Positions 23,190 to 36,547 of a stretch of 64,000 nt of DNA are shown here, one piece after another. This stretch comes from Akanthomyces muscarius. Its lineage: Eukaryota; Ascomycota; Sordariomycetes; Hypocreales; Cordycipitaceae. Under the pieces are notes generated by a model. The model ran no database searches. It was not told the origin of the DNA and saw only the letters and a list, made by a program, of their open reading frames with translations. Each line of letters opens with the position of its first letter. Within the stretch, counting starts at the first letter, position 1. The stretch lies in assembly GCF_028009165.1 (NCBI RefSeq), contig NC_079244.1, forward strand, positions 2,542,001 through 2,606,000, read 5' to 3'. A program made the position numbers and the translations under genes.

Positions 23190-26100
23190 TCGCAATTGCG
23201 ACGGATTTGTTTCATTTGCAAAAACAACTAGTCAATGCGGCCGGGACGCATGGCGCCTTCAATGTTCTCTCTCGCTCTTCTCTCCTACATTCACAGCCCA
23301 CCATGACTTTTTAATATTCTTGGTGCCACTGTTTGGCTTGGTACTAGCAGGAGCGAGAGCGCTGTCTATTGTGTTGTTTTTCTGGAGTTGCTGTTCTTGG
23401 ATACCCGCACGTTTGCCATTTTATGCGACCATGGCTGTTCTTCCTTACGCTTTGTTGTCTTTCTGCACCGTACCGAAATGCATTCAATGCCCTTTTTTGT
23501 TATTCCGATGCTGTGCTCCCAAAACTGGATGGATTAGAGGCGTCTGGGGCAAAAAAAGGAGAAAGAGGGGGAAATGACGGAATAGGCAGAAACTGCCAGA
23601 CACGGGCGCGCCTTTGAAACGAGAAGGATGCTCATGTGCAAACTTTATTATCTGCATCTTTTGGGACGACGATCCTATACTTGAGGATGATTGTATACCT
23701 CAGGATGATGGGGTAGTCCTTTTCCAATGCTCAAGAGGTATACGTCAGCATTTGTTATCTTTGGTTGCTACCAGCTGGGCTCTTGTCCTGCTTTTCTGCT
23801 CTGTTGGGCTTTGGGACACGGACGGGGATTGGATATTTACCGATACAATGGGTTGCTTCTTTATCCGGAATCGACTTGGACTGATTAAAATTGTTGTACA
23901 ATTTCGTTTGATGGATGTTTTGTCTTTTCCCTTTTTGTTGTCTGTTGTTTCTTTTGTTGTTATCTTGTCAAAGGAATGGGAACGGGATGCTGAACTTGCT
24001 TGGGTTACACGGAAACTGCTTGTTGCACCGATTCCTGATGGATTTCATCTTTTAGGCTTTTTGTTTTGCTGGTACTTGTTGGTTTCGATTTGCATTCGGG
24101 TTTTGGGCTCAGGGTTTTATTCTTCTCGTGGGTTTGATTGATTTGATCAACTTTTTTTCTGTTCCATTGTTCGCTCTATCTGTTCTTAGTTTCCTGTTGG
24201 TATCTTTATTGTCTCGTCTGCTCTTTAGTCTTTTGCTGTACAGTCTACGAACCATGCTATATGAAATGGTTTCATTGTCTTGTATGTGTCTACCATTTTT
24301 AATTCGATCTTCTCCTAGGTTTTTATCCACGATTTGCCTCTGCCAGCATGGTCCACATCACATCAATTTGTAGAGTCTTTCTTCAGGGACTAGTTGGTGT
24401 GGACATTGCTGTATTGTTGTGCAATCATATACATATCGATTGTCATTAGTAGCGTGCGCCTGAGTCGCGTGGGTGTATGCCATCTAAATTTGGACCGCGG
24501 AGCTAACAAAGTTCAGAGAGGGTGGGCGGCGATTAACAAAGGGAGCTACCTGCTCATGGTCGCATTCGTCTCGCCACAAAATAACAATGGTCGGCAGCCC
24601 AAAAGAGAAACTACGCAAGAGGAAAAGAAGGCTAAAGAATTAGGTCGCGCCTTGTTTTTCTTTGGTAAAGTTCTTTTTACGTGGTAATCTCTTTTTTTCA
24701 GCTCGCATAGCTCGAGTTCTTTTTTTAGTCGATCGCAGCGACTTGCTTCCGAAAGCCTGATTCGGGTTCAGCCACACAGAGCTCGCCGTCACTCGTTCTG
24801 GTGTCGTGGTTTTATTCTCTAGTCTCACCGAGGGGCATAGGTTCACCGAAACGTCTATTCAACGACGTACATTCATCGTGTTGGGACTGTGCGGCGCCGT
24901 CTTTGGTTTCGAGCCGACGCGGGATCGCGCCCGCCGTGGTTCGTCCGCACTCCACCACTAGAGCCACGCTTCCACCTACCTATGCCTAACCAACTAGTCA
25001 ATCCTGTGGCGAGGAGCACGCCACCAACAGAACTTGGTGGTACTCGGACAAATACGTTCGTTGGGCTGGTGGCTTTAGTCATTGACTAACCACTGATGGC
25101 CGCAAGCTTTTTGGGCTTCGCTTTGCACCCCGCACCGCCCGCACACCATCTGCGTAGGACGGCCACGTTTAGATGGCTGCTCCGCGCTGGCCAATCCCAT
25201 CGTGAGGATGCACTTTGGGCTCTTGGCTCAGCTCGCTTACCACACACACGGACAGAGAGAGAGCCTCTACTTGCGAGGCCCGGACCTTGTTGGAGCCAAG
25301 CACCTGAGTCACGTACGTACGGGTTTCCAAGCAAAACTTGATGTCTGTTTTTTTTTTTCCGGTCGGACTGCCGGAATAGGATATTCGGGCACCCATAGCG
25401 TCGGGTCCGGTGAGTCGTCCATCTGGTGATTTCGCATCGGCAGTTGCACAGTGCTTGCGCAAAAGACCATGACGTGATGAGGGGGAAAGGGAAAAGTGTC
25501 ACATAGTTATGCCACTGTGCCTACAGATTGTCTGTCGTCTCGTTCCTCCTTGTGGGAGACTTTTTGTTGCGGTGTGATCTGGAAGAAGGAGACCGCGATG
25601 CTGCCGGGCGTATGCTTGCGGCCGCCAGTGGCCGCTCCTTCGTCTTCTTCTTTTTTTTTCTTCTTTTTTTTCTGGGCAGTTCACCGCCGCAAATGTTTAT
25701 TTACCCGCCCCTGGTCCACAAGAATAGCTGAAGTGATGCTTTTTGATCTACGCCGCCTTTTCATCGCATCGGCAGAGGCGTCGCCGCGCTGAGTACAACT
25801 CTCGTAGATCTGGGTTTCTGTTTTGATGAAGGGGCTACGACGCACGGACAAGCCGGGAGCTACAGTCATGCCGTGTGAGCTTAAAGCGAAAAGCACTGGC
25901 CATTTGTTAGCCGGATGGGTCGCCTTCTCGAGGGGTTACTACTACAACGTTATCGTTGTGACTGGCTACGTTTATTGTGACGAAGGTTTGGGCAGAAAAT
26001 ACGCGTTGAAAAGGTCAGGGCTGGTGTCACTCGCGCAACTAGTTCATCGCGATACTCTCGGGCATCATCAATCGGGGACTGATGCTGCCACACGATATGT

Positions 26101-29100
26101 GGTCTTCCAATTACACGACAATCGCAGTGCTTTTTCTGTCCTTGATGAGGCCATTTGCGCAGCATTTGCGCAGCATTTGCCTTGTTTGAATGACACAATG
26201 CACGTAGATGCCGCGACGTGTACATCACAATGCTCATTTCCTGCTGATCGTCCCTACCCCATATTACCCCGGACTTCGCAATGAAAACAGAGCATCTCTG
26301 TGAACCGATGAAACGCGGCATAGAGCAGCTCTATTTACCCTGTTTCCGGGAAATAAAGACCTCGACAAGGTCGGGTGCACCAAGTCTGCGGACGGACAGG
26401 CTTCGTTGCCTTGGAGGCCCGAACTGCCGATGATTCACAACGAGCCCATTTCCCGCTGCGCTAAGAAAATCAGAAACACCTTCATTCAATCTCACACAGT
26501 CGGGCACCGACCAAGCGGCCCGTCCCAGGGCGGCGCGAGCTGCGGCATAACTAAAGCCAGAATAAAATTGCCCCTGGAGAAGCGGCTTCCCGTACGGTTA
26601 CGGTGTCTGGTATTGTAGTCGTAACTGGACAGAAATGGCAAGGCCCAAGCTCCAAACTATGCTCCGGAGCTACGAAGCCCGTCTGGCTTTCAGCTTGGCA
26701 ATATTCGATTTGCCACTCGCGCTCGTGGGTTGGAGCCGGAATTGAACAAGATATTCGTCAGCAAATCTAACAAGAAAGAGCGCGACGACGCAGCCTTGCG
26801 GGGGAGCTAGGACCAGCAGGCGGGTTGGGCTGAGAAATGGGATCCGTCTCACAAGGTATGCAGAAGCCCTGTAAGACAAAAAGTCATGTCCATGCCGATA
26901 TACCACTAGCAAAAAGCGATAAGTCCGCAAGGGCCGGCGACTGATTATTGTATCTGCTTCTGGAGGGAGGGTTGACGAGGCCTCCGCCGGTGTCTAATTA
27001 GACGGCATCGCGCAGCGCTCATGACGTCTCAGTCAGCGTCTGAACATCCGCATGATGCCAGTACATCACGTATTGACGCGAGTTACGTTTTTCGTCAATA
27101 TTCATACATGAAACAGGCAAAATATGCATTTACCTGCAGATTGGAGTGCATTGGTTCTTGGAGAACGCATGCCGCTGCAAGTCATCCAGGCTGGTACCTG
27201 CATCTTCCCCGCATGGCGGCCGACCGCTGGTGTGTTTCAAGAGCTGAAAACCGGGGTGGCGGGCTGTGTTGCTGTTATTAGCCACGAGGCTGAAATTAAA
27301 TCACTAGCTGGTTTGAATTGTCAATCATTTCGGGTAAAGTGACGTGTGCACGATTTACGTATCACGAGGATCTTGTTGTGTACCCTGCAGGTTCAATGGT
27401 CGACCGCTTGAACCAACGGCGCATTTCGGCTGCCGTCTCTATCTGGCAGAACGAAGGAACGCGGCCACACCTCGCGTGGCCTGTTCCTTGCATGCCATGA
27501 CTTGTGGATTGATCAGCACCGCCAACGGTCGGCTTTAATTGAAAGAAGGAAGTTGTGGTGAATTTGTCAAGCAAATGTCCAAGGGCACGAACCCCCCACA
27601 CTGGGAAGCCGCAGGCATTGTCCATTGCTTCCGTCCACGTTTACGCAGATAAAGGACGCAGGGACCCGCAGCACGACGATGCTGCACATGATCATTTCAG
27701 CCAGGGGTGGCCAAGCCCCGGGCTGCACAATGCAAGCCCGTTAATTCCACATATGTACGGTTAGTGTGCAGTTGCGGCGGCGGCGGCGCTCGCTTGAATC
27801 GTGACTTGGGTGGTGTGGGGAAGACAGAGAGGTGTGTGTTGCGGACGGAGCCAAAGAGCCAGCCATGCACATGGATACAAGAATTGGTTATGGTGAGAAG
27901 TTGGGAACAAACCGCTCGGACGGGAACGAGAGTTGCCGATAGCGAGGACCGCCATGGCCGATTTGTCTCACCAGGACGAGGACCAACGGCATGGCAGTAT
28001 TCTGAGCGAGGCCAGCGCCGGCGGTTGAGGCCGACGAGCAAGTGTAGCTGCCATGTCCAGCCGTCAAATCAGATTGTTCTTCTCATCAGTAATCTGTTGA
28101 GCGTCGAGTGAATGGCTGGTGAGTGGTGTAGTTGAAAGTGCCATGTAACTTCTCGATACAATGCGACGGCACATTGAACCGAGCGGGAGGCTTTGACAAA
28201 CTAGGGAGCGTTGCGGATGCGGACCTCGGAAGAACTGCGCAGGTTTTCTTTTTGTTTGTTATCTTTACTTTTGCTCAATGCCGGCTGGCGATCCTCCGGC
28301 GAAAGGTCTGCCCTCAGTGTATCCGTAGATGTAGATGGAATATCAGGCAGGGTACGGAGTACCCACGAGGTACCTGTCTTGGCTACATGGTGGCGGCGGC
28401 CAGGGCCAGGCGCCACAGTAGCCAAGAATACGCAAACAAAAAGCAAATCATATTGGCCAGCATTCATTCTCGTCTTGTGGCTGGGCTACTGAGTGCTGGT
28501 ACCAGTAACATTAGCGGTGCAAATGCAGCCATTTCTTTTTGGTGGGCAGCCCGGACCGGCTCTTGAACGCCACGCCATGCCATAGTTAGCGGACGCCATC
28601 GGACATGGAGAAATGGCGACTGATGATCTTACTGGTATACTGAGTACCGGCGGCCTATGTCATGAAGCGTAATGAACTAAAGCTGAAACGACGACTGCTT
28701 GGTGCTGCCCGTTCGTGTCTGGTGGTTGAATGTCGGGCTCCATGTCTGAGGTGAGAGTGGTCGCACGACGATGACTTTCAAAAATCCGAGGAAGATAGAA
28801 GGAACAAAAGAAAATAGAGGAGGGAAAAGAAAGCAAAACATTTGCACGCCAAAGAGTGCCAAAGAGTCAAAGCGGGCAAAAAGAAACAAAAACTCTGGCG
28901 ATGGCAGACAAGCAACAAGCAAAAGGTGCAGATTGAAATCAATGTACCTACAGTGGGGTTGTAGGTACCTCCAGTGCGTGCTACCGTCCTTCCCTAGTGG
29001 AGGGGCAGGCGCAGGCGGGGCGTGCAGTAGCGGGAGTGGTGCGGCGCTGCAACTGACAGCGGGCTGGCGCTAACCGAGTTTTGTGTGGCTGCCGACTGCA

Positions 29101-31981
29101 CCTACCTACCCAAGTGCCAAGCAGGTTACAGTGGTGTAGGCAGTCTGCTGTAGTCCACTGTAGGTACTGAGTAGTCTGCTGTGGCTCGCTGTGAAACGGC
29201 ACCCAAGACGGCGCAGCTTTCCACTTTGATCCAAGGGCCGCCGCCAGCAAACGGGCGGCACGCACTAGCACCGTACATTTACACCACAGCCTCACTGTGC
29301 TGCTCACGGTGTTTGCCGCTGTCCGTCCTCCACCACGCTAGATCGGACGACTTGTCACACTATCCATTTCGAGATGCCTACGAGCTGCCAGCTCTCGGCC
29401 CCAACTTGCTTTTTGCTGCATACGCCGTCGTATCGTGGGTTTTCCTGTCTACTAATGCTTCCCAATGATAAGCAGACTAATTGCTTGATGGCTTCAACCG
29501 AGCCTGCAGCACGTGCGTGACCAAGAGGCAAGCAAACGCAAGCCGTGCTCTATATCCGCTTGCACTGATCCGAACCGCTCGCCACCCTCTCATTTCGCCG
29601 GTACACAGAGTTTGCGCGTATCCCGCCGTGCATCAGGCGTTTCTTTTGATGCTGCATTTTTTCTTTTGCGTCACCTCTTTCCACACGGCCTGTTGAAAAT
29701 GTACACCTGGCTCGAGCCGTGATGCTCTGCGTTTCCGGGCGCCTTCCGCTGGGTCTCAGACATTGGTGTCCCTCCGCTTGCACGAATCACGGCACGAAAG
29801 CGAGCTTTCGGTTTGCACAATCATGGCCCGGGTGTCGGCTGGAGCACCTGCCGATGCGTGATGAACCTCTGGTTTGCCTTCAGAATGATGCCTGTCCGCT
29901 TTGACCTCGAGATCTTGATTGGGGGTGGCCGCCATCGACATTGCAATGACCAGCCTGACAGTGGTAATAACTTATAAGACATGTACTGAACACACACCGG
30001 AACTATGCCGCACTACCAGTACTAGTATGCAAGAGCATCTCTGTGCCGTATTTGCAGGAGCGGTCTACAAAACACGCCATTCGCTGAATGCCGCAGCACA
30101 GTCTGTCACATTCTGTCAATTACTGCAAGGAGTCGCTCCAATCTATCGCAGCCTGCCCCGTCAAACCGCACCGCCAGTGGGGTCTTCAAGGGAACGGGTA
30201 TATACTCCGCAACTACGAAACATTCGCTCTCGGCGCTTACAGAGCTATTAATCTCTGAATGGCGAGACAAAAAAGAGACACACAAGTCATGATTCGGCCT
30301 GTATTCCGCGCGCGACCGGCAACCTTCTTCACTCAAACGAGCTGATCTGTGCTGTGAAATGCACCTTCTCCACCATCAAGATGTTATCATAGCGGAGTCT
30401 GTCTCTTGTTCCTGACTTGAAGGCTTTGGAGGCCAAGTATCGCGGCCTAGTGCCGTGCCACTCTCAGGCCCGGCCACGCCAATCGCTCGCTAGTTGCATG
30501 GCCGCCTGCATGATGGCCAGAAACAGCGCACCTTGACCACTTGGCGTCACCACAGCCTGTGAACCCCAGCAGCCTCATCACAAACAGACTCGGACAAGTG
30601 AATCAAGCCATGTCGCCGCCGCCCAACAATACTGGCGGTGACAGTCGACGCCCGGCAACAAGATCAAGTCCTGCCATGCGGCTCCTTCACTAGCAAATAA
30701 GCTGCACCAAGCTCTATCGGGCAGGGAGAGGCCATTGCCGCAAGAACCACTCTTCCGATTGTCACATCTCACAGTTGTAACTTGCACCACTGCCAGCTCG
30801 GGTAAGACTCTCTTCGCAGACCGGAAAATGGTAAGCCAAACATGGTCCGCCCCCACTGCCCGCCGAGCTTGCACAGACGGTGCGTCCAGTCCAGCTAGCA
30901 GAACAAGTGCGGAATAATAAAAGACCATCAGTATTATTACGGAGTTTGGGAGTGCCTTCGAAACGTGCTGCTCTGCTTCTGGCCCTGGACCAGTTCCCGC
31001 ACCCGCTCTTCTCCACACCACCACGAGGAGCCAAACCGCCATCACCCCTGATCCTCACGAAAAAAATATGGGCGTCGTTCTTGCAGCATGCCAAAACGCC
31101 CGCAGCCCATATTACTTTTTCTCTTGCCTGTGTGCCTGTGCCTGTGCGCCACGCTTGCACCGTTACGACAGGCCACCTGCAGCTCTACCCCCCCACCGCC
31201 CGCCCCCTGCCACTCTGTTACGCCAGCGAGCCTCCAAGCTTTTTCGCCTTGGCCAGTCGCTGGTCCCAGACCTGCAGGATCGGCTCTGCTTCGTTCTAGC
31301 CTGTAAATGGTACTTTGCGTGTACCTCCAGAATAGCTTGCGCACGTCCACTGCCGTCCCCGCTGGCCGTGGTTGAGATGGTGTCCACGATGGGCCGCCCC
31401 GTCCGCACACCACCCCTCGCCCGAGTCTGCTCTGCTCCCCATCTTGTATATAGAACTACGCCATCCTCTCCGGTCCCCAACGCTTGCTTTGCTCTTGTCG
31501 TCTCTTTTAGCCTGCCAGGGCATACCTAGCCTCACTGCTGAATATTCTGCATCGTCTTGTAAGCCTTGATACCTTCCCATGTCTATAAGTGAAACAGTCT
31601 TGCTCTAGACCTTACTTCCTTCTATTCCGCCTCTACTTGATTCGCCTGGCGAGGGCTCAGTACTATAGTGCTGACCGCCACTGCTTATAGATATCTCGAC
31701 GCCGCAGTTGACTTCCCATACCGACCTTCCTTTTCCAACTCAAGGTGACGCTCATATCCCGTCACTCGCTCAACTTGGCGAATGCAAATATCATAGTCGC
31801 TCGCTTTTACACCTCATTCGTTTCTTTTCACGTCGACTGAGGGTAGACGCCTCGACCGCTTCTTATATCACAACGGACTACATCGCCTAACCCTCTACAT
31901 GGACTGATACGACACAATTCCTCTTCTCACTGCAACTTTGGCCGTCTCTCGCCATCATCCAAAGCTGCAATTCCATTGACA
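23190..31981. other. Gene-poor block of about 8.8 kb, no supported gene
   Basis: The first kilobase (about 23190-24330) is markedly T-rich on the plus strand, consistent with a long 3' untranslated region or a non-coding transcript after the Rsc7-like gene; a 175-codon frame at 23614-24141 there is a by-product of T-rich codons and looks non-coding. The rest has no recognisable protein. It holds an 11-bp tandem repeat at 26152-26180, a GCG run near 27774, and TACTGAGTA/TACGGAGTA motifs at 28353, 28638 and 29165. The last 500 bases are CT-rich and serve as promoter and leader of the gene at 31982. I see no RNA gene. Confidence 0.5.
26152..26180 (+). repeat. Tandem repeat, 11-bp unit, 2.6 copies
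   Basis: The unit CATTTGCGCAG is present twice in perfect tandem and followed by a partial third copy CATTTGC. It sits in non-coding sequence and looks like a simple slippage product. Confidence 0.9.
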
Positions 31982-32752
31982 ATGGGGGGCGTTCACATTA
32001 CCGACAAAAACCTGACCATCATCCTCGCCTCGGTAATTCCCGGGGTCGCGGTCCTCACACTCTGCGCTGTCTTGTGCTGCAGGATTCAAAGACGCAGGGC
32101 ACGACTCTTCCGCAGAGGCATCACTCCAATCGGCGAGGAAGAGATTCAATCATGGAAAGTCGACAAGGACGATGAACGCTCCGAGGTTCTCGAGCAGGGG
32201 CCATCACACCGGCGCGACAACTCGGCCTCATCGAACAAGCCCCCGAGCATCATTGTCTACCAAAACACGCCGCCACGCCGGCTTTCCGAGGACCAGGAGT
32301 TCCTCTCTACCTCGCCATCATATCGCGTGAGCGTCGATATTCCCACTACACCAGTCCTCGCCCGGGCGCCGAATTCTCGTCCTGGTTTAACCGACGACAC
32401 CATTCCAGGCGACGATGCTTTCATCCTTCAGCCTAAACGACAGACACGTATCAGCAAGCACCCACCAGTGTCTGGTACAACCCGCCACAACCGTGCATGG
32501 AGTACTCGATCTCTATCTCGCGGCCCCTCACACGAGCACTGGTACGGCGCTGACCAGGACAGCACGCCGCCGCGCCACTCTACAGAGACTTTCACTCGAA
32601 GCCGGTCCATGCACCACGCCTCAAATAACAGCACCGCCTACTCGACTCCTGCCAAGCCGCCCAGGGTATCCTTTGATGATGATATGTTTCTGGGTGGACT
32701 GTCACCACGACCACCAGTCCACAAGTCCGAGATTGGTCGAGCCATTGGCTGA
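31982..32752 (+). CDS. Small single-pass membrane protein of unknown function
   Basis: A single exon encodes 256 aa. The ATG at 31982 gives MGGVHITDKNLT, followed by one hydrophobic segment at about residues 12 to 31 (IILASVIPGVAVLTLCAVLC) and a stop-transfer cluster RIQRRRARLFRR. There is no clear cleavable signal peptide, so it is probably type III, with a very short N-terminus outside and a cytosolic tail of about 220 residues. The tail is rich in Ser, Thr, Pro and Arg, carries many potential phosphorylation sites (for example RRLSED, TRSLSRGPS, SRSMHH), and is predicted to be disordered. RRGITPIGEEEIQSWK just after the membrane segment and TDDTIPGDDAF in the middle look like motifs kept in fungal homologues, but this is from memory. 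No enzyme motif is visible. The gene stands alone, about 1.45 kb before DPB4. Confidence 0.75.
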   Translation: MGGVHITDKNLTIILASVIPGVAVLTLCAVLCCRIQRRRARLFRRGITPIGEEEIQSWKVDKDDERSEVLEQGPSHRRDNSASSNKPPSIIVYQNTPPRRLSEDQEFLSTSPSYRVSVDIPTTPVLARAPNSRPGLTDDTIPGDDAFILQPKRQTRISKHPPVSGTTRHNRAWSTRSLSRGPSHEHWYGADQDSTPPRHSTETFTRSRSMHHASNNSTAYSTPAKPPRVSFDDDMFLGGLSPRPPVHKSEIGRAIG

Positions 32753-34206
32753 GAGGCGTGCCAGGATGCAATTACTAGGCATCTCCTCTTTTTTCTTTCC
32801 TGTTTCAACCCCTTCAATTCGCGAAAGCCACCGACTAGGCTAGCTGACCAATGCCGGCGCCCTGCTCTCTCATTTTGCCATGTGCTATGCCCACAGAGCT
32901 GAACCCTGCTTGCGGGTCGGCGGACCCAGCCGCTGTTTCCAGCCCGTTGAACGGACATGCCTTCTACGGTGCTATTCTACGACACTTCGAGAAATTCAAG
33001 CTATTGCACTGGATTTAGCTCGCGCTTATTGCGGAGCACTCTGCAAGCAAGGCTCTGATGCAGATGTATGATCGTTCAGACCTCACAGATCAAGGTGGCT
33101 GTCATTCCCCTTGAGTGGAGAAGGCAATTTACGCATATTGCCATACACATGAGCATACATGTTGGGGAAGAACCAACGCCTATTATGGCGAAAAACACTT
33201 TTCAACAGCTCGGGAGGCTCATTCTGCTTTTTCGACTATTTTACAGGATTTTCTCTGTTCTCTTTTTTTTTTTCTTGTTGAATATTAGCATTAAGTACGA
33301 AATGGCTGGATATACCCTGGAGGAGTTCTGGAAAGTACACCGAATATCTTCATGCATATACCATGAGGCTGGCAAACATGTTTTACCACTCCATGCTTGA
33401 GCAGGGCTCAGCATGGGATATTTAGAGCACATGCGTACAAAGTACACGAGGATCAGCGAAACTGACGGCTGGCCGGAGGAGATTCAATTAAACAATCAAC
33501 TCTTGAACAGAGACCGATGAAACCTGTTTTACCATGGTATTTGTGCATTTGCCGACTGTGAGGTTGATATATGAGGTCGTACGTCTGCACGTAGTATGCT
33601 CGACGCCGTGAGGCTGCTGTGGAACATGAGCATGCTGCACCCCACGTTTTGCTGACGGCCTCCCGGCACAAGCATAGTGCCCTGCATGTCGATTTCGATT
33701 TAGGGGATGTATATGTACATGATTGTATGGAGTGTGTCATGTTTGTTATCTCACAGAATTTCTTTTTACTTGCAACCAGTTCTACACATCGCTTGCGGAG
33801 GAAACTCATGTAACCACTTAACGCGGGTTGACGCAAGGACGGTGGGAACATGTGGAGTCAGCTGGCAAAACGCGTCCGTAAAGAGGGTGCAGAGCACAGA
33901 CGCGCCTCCCAGCCCTGTTCGAGGAATCAACTTTTGGGATTTTCGCTTGCAATTGATTGTCAGGCTCGAGAACGATATCGGCCACTGCTACCGTTGCACA
34001 ATTGATACTCCGAGTTTGACGGCAACCCTTGGGTACCTAACAACGGCGACTACGCGCACTCGATTCTTCCCTGTCCAGGCACCCAGCGACTGCTTCGGAG
34101 TGGGAGCAACGAGGTGCCCTCCTTTGGCGAAAAGATTTCCCCTAGTACGCAAGACGACGCGGCTCCTGAAGGCATCCAGACAAATAATCGCATATACACA
34201 ACAAAA
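32753..34206. other. Intergenic region before DPB4
   Basis: About 1.45 kb between two plus-strand genes. It holds the 3' region of the membrane protein gene and the promoter of DPB4, with one MCB-like element at 33868-33875. A T-run lies near 33265. No coding exon or RNA gene is supported. Confidence 0.55.
33868..33875 (+). promoter_or_regulatory. MCB-like element (AAACGCGT type) upstream of DPB4
   Basis: AAACGCGT lies about 335 bases before the DPB4 start. ACGCGT is the core of the MluI cell-cycle box bound by MBF, which drives replication genes in yeasts. The core hexamer is expected many times by chance in 64 kb, so only the position before a replication gene makes it worth noting. Confidence 0.25.
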
Positions 34207-35344
34207 ATGCCGCCTCGCAAATCCGACGCGCGCAAGAGTGACGTCTCGGCCGCCGCCGCCACCGCCGGCGACGCTTCACAAGTCACCGCTGGCGAGGACT
34301 CGGTCCTGTCGACGACGACGACGACGCAAGCGGGCGCCGACAGATCCATAAGCGAGGGGGCATCTTCCGGGCCGAAAAAGGGCAAGGAAGCGGCTACGGC
34401 GGCGGGCGACAACGACAAGACGACGATTGAGGACCTGACGCTGCCCAAGTCCATCATCACTCGGTTGGCCAAGGGCGTGCTGCCGGCCAACACGCAGATT
34501 CAGGCCAACGCCATAATGGCGATGAGCAAGAGCACGACGGTGTTTATCAGCTATCTCGCGGCGCAGTATGTCTTTTAATTTGTCCCTTTGGAGAAGTGAA
34601 GGCTTTGGTCGGACGCTCGCTAATGACGGGGGAAATAGCGCGAACGAAATAACGCTCAATGCGAATAAAAAGACGATTATGCCGGCGGACGTGTTCAAAG
34701 CGCTAGAGGAGATTGAGTTTGATTTTCTCAAGGAGCCCCTCGAGGCGGAATTTGCGAGTACGTTGCCAAGATGGGAACCCTACGAATGCATGACTTTCGC
34801 TACACCTGCTCGAGACGCAGACGCCCTCGAGTACTACACCGCGCCGGAATCATAGCGCATGGGGCGAACAAAGCAAGAGGGACTTCTTTTCACTAACCAT
34901 GGTGCTGCAGAGTTCAACGCCATTCAGACGGACAAGCGCAACACCTACCGTCAAAAAGTCAAGGCGGCCGCCAAGCCGACAGCAGGCGACGACACCGACA
35001 TGGGCGGCGGCGGCGCAGACTCCTCCCTGATCGCCGACACGACGATAGCTTCCGCGCCCGGTGACGGTGGCGACAACGACGACGCGCCGCCATCCAAGAA
35101 GGCACGCGTGGAGGGGTCTGGTGCCGACGCGGACGAGACAGAAGTGGACGACGGGGAAGAGGATGCCGCCGCAGAGGACATGGATGACGAGGAGGAGGAT
35201 GACGAGGAAGAAGCGGAAGAAGAAGAGGATGAGGATGAGGATGAGGAGGGGAGAGCAAGTGGTGACGAGACGCAGGATGCGCTGGAGGAGAGGGTGGACA
35301 GGGACGAGGCGGATGAGGCTCTGGACGGTGACGAGAGTGATTGA
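34207..35344 (+). CDS. DPB4: DNA polymerase epsilon histone-fold subunit Dpb4 (POLE3-like)
   Basis: Three exons, 34207-34565, 34639-34757 and 34911-35344, give 303 aa. The two introns (73 and 153 nt) restore AAHANEITLNANKKTI and AEFAKFNAIQTDKR, both typical of the family. An Ala/Thr-rich N-terminus of about 75 residues precedes the histone fold at about residues 76 to 165 (LTLPKSIITRLAKGVLPANTQIQANA, then VFKALEEIEFDFL). A Lys-rich linker is followed by a very acidic tail from about residue 225 to the end, mostly Asp and Glu, ending GDESD. Dpb4 pairs with Dpb3 in the leading-strand polymerase and also serves in ISWI/CHRAC-type remodelling complexes. The protein is longer than the budding yeast form because of the N-terminal and acidic extensions, as often seen in filamentous fungi. 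Confidence 0.92.
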
Positions 35345-36547
35345 AAAGCTGAATAAAAAAAACAGAAGACGACGGACGGACCATGTCGAAGGGACCACCA
35401 ACCAGCCTTGACGTCGTAAATTACACCAGGTCTTTGCAGATGTGCAACGTAAGTTAGCTGCAAGAGCCGAAACGCAGTCAAGTTGGAGAGCAAGATATTG
35501 TACAACAGTAACCAGCCAATTGGAATCAAGCATTCAAGTATTAAAAATAAAAAAAGACATGTCATTCATGCGAAAAAGAAATGGATGTGCTACTAATCTG
35601 CGACAAACAGAGGACCCCCCCCCCCATTCCACAAAGGCCTCTTTGTCCAACAGCAAGCAAGAAGATAATGGTACAAGCAACTTTATATCGACGACCAGCT
35701 CCCCGTCGCACAACCCGAACATGGAAGAACGCGTAGTCTGTTTCAGAGGCCATTTGAAGGGGGCAAAAAGTAATGCTAATGTACGCACCTGCATGGAAGA
35801 ATCAACGGCCTCTCATTTTCGGGGTGGCCAGCACCTCGCCTCGCATAGCGTGCGTGTGCTGGTGCTTGTAGCACAGGCCGCGTCAACGTCTGCGCCATGA
35901 CGCCAGCGAGGCTTTACTCGTCCTTGCTCTGCTCAGCCACAACACACTTCCAATTCAGGTCGCCGTTGTGATGTTAGCGTAGCGATCGGCAATCACCTCC
36001 ACAGCGCTTCGCTGATCACCTTCAGCAAATGCCCGGAATAGGCAAGCATTCGACTACAGGAATTACATGGGAGGCATTTTCGCATGGTAAGCCGGAATGT
36101 ACCACGTGGTAAATCTAAATTAATTAAGAGTATCTACTCCCTTCGCCTCTGCTATGGAAATCATAAGTAAGAAAACACGCCGGCAAAAACAAAACAAAGA
36201 TCCGACTGTGCGACCTCACAGCTTCCCCTTGCTCAACTATACTGAATTCCTATCCTTGGTTCATGTAGAGAGCTCATAATCTCTGATGCAGCATGACGAA
36301 GCGAGACGCGGCGTGGAGGCACCAGCGTCTGGACTCGTCATCTAGATCATCCGAAGCTACTCCATCATTCCGTCATCTTTTTTTTTGCATTCGTCAAGGT
36401 ATTGCGTCGTTGTTGAAAATAAATCGTCAAGGCCAAAAGGCGTACTGGTTTTAAAAATCGGTACAGAGAAGTGAAATAGCGGCGGGGCCGGCCTAGAAGC
36501 CCCTGAGCCAAGCTGGGCTGCTCAGCACTCGTTCAACATCGCCAAGC
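35345..36547. other. Convergent intergenic region between DPB4 and the GPI protein gene
   Basis: About 1.2 kb where two genes end facing each other. It contains an 11-nt C-run at 35615-35625, AT-rich stretches at about 36110-36190 and 36380-36450, and no supported gene. Confidence 0.6.

Noticed and set aside
26152..26180. Tandem repeat considered as a CRISPR-like array
   Set aside because: Units are directly adjacent with no spacers, and the genome is fungal.
28944..28968. Inverted repeat GTACCTACA with TGTAGGTAC, 7-nt loop
   Set aside because: A couple of such 9-bp hairpins are expected by chance; no terminal duplications suggest a transposon.
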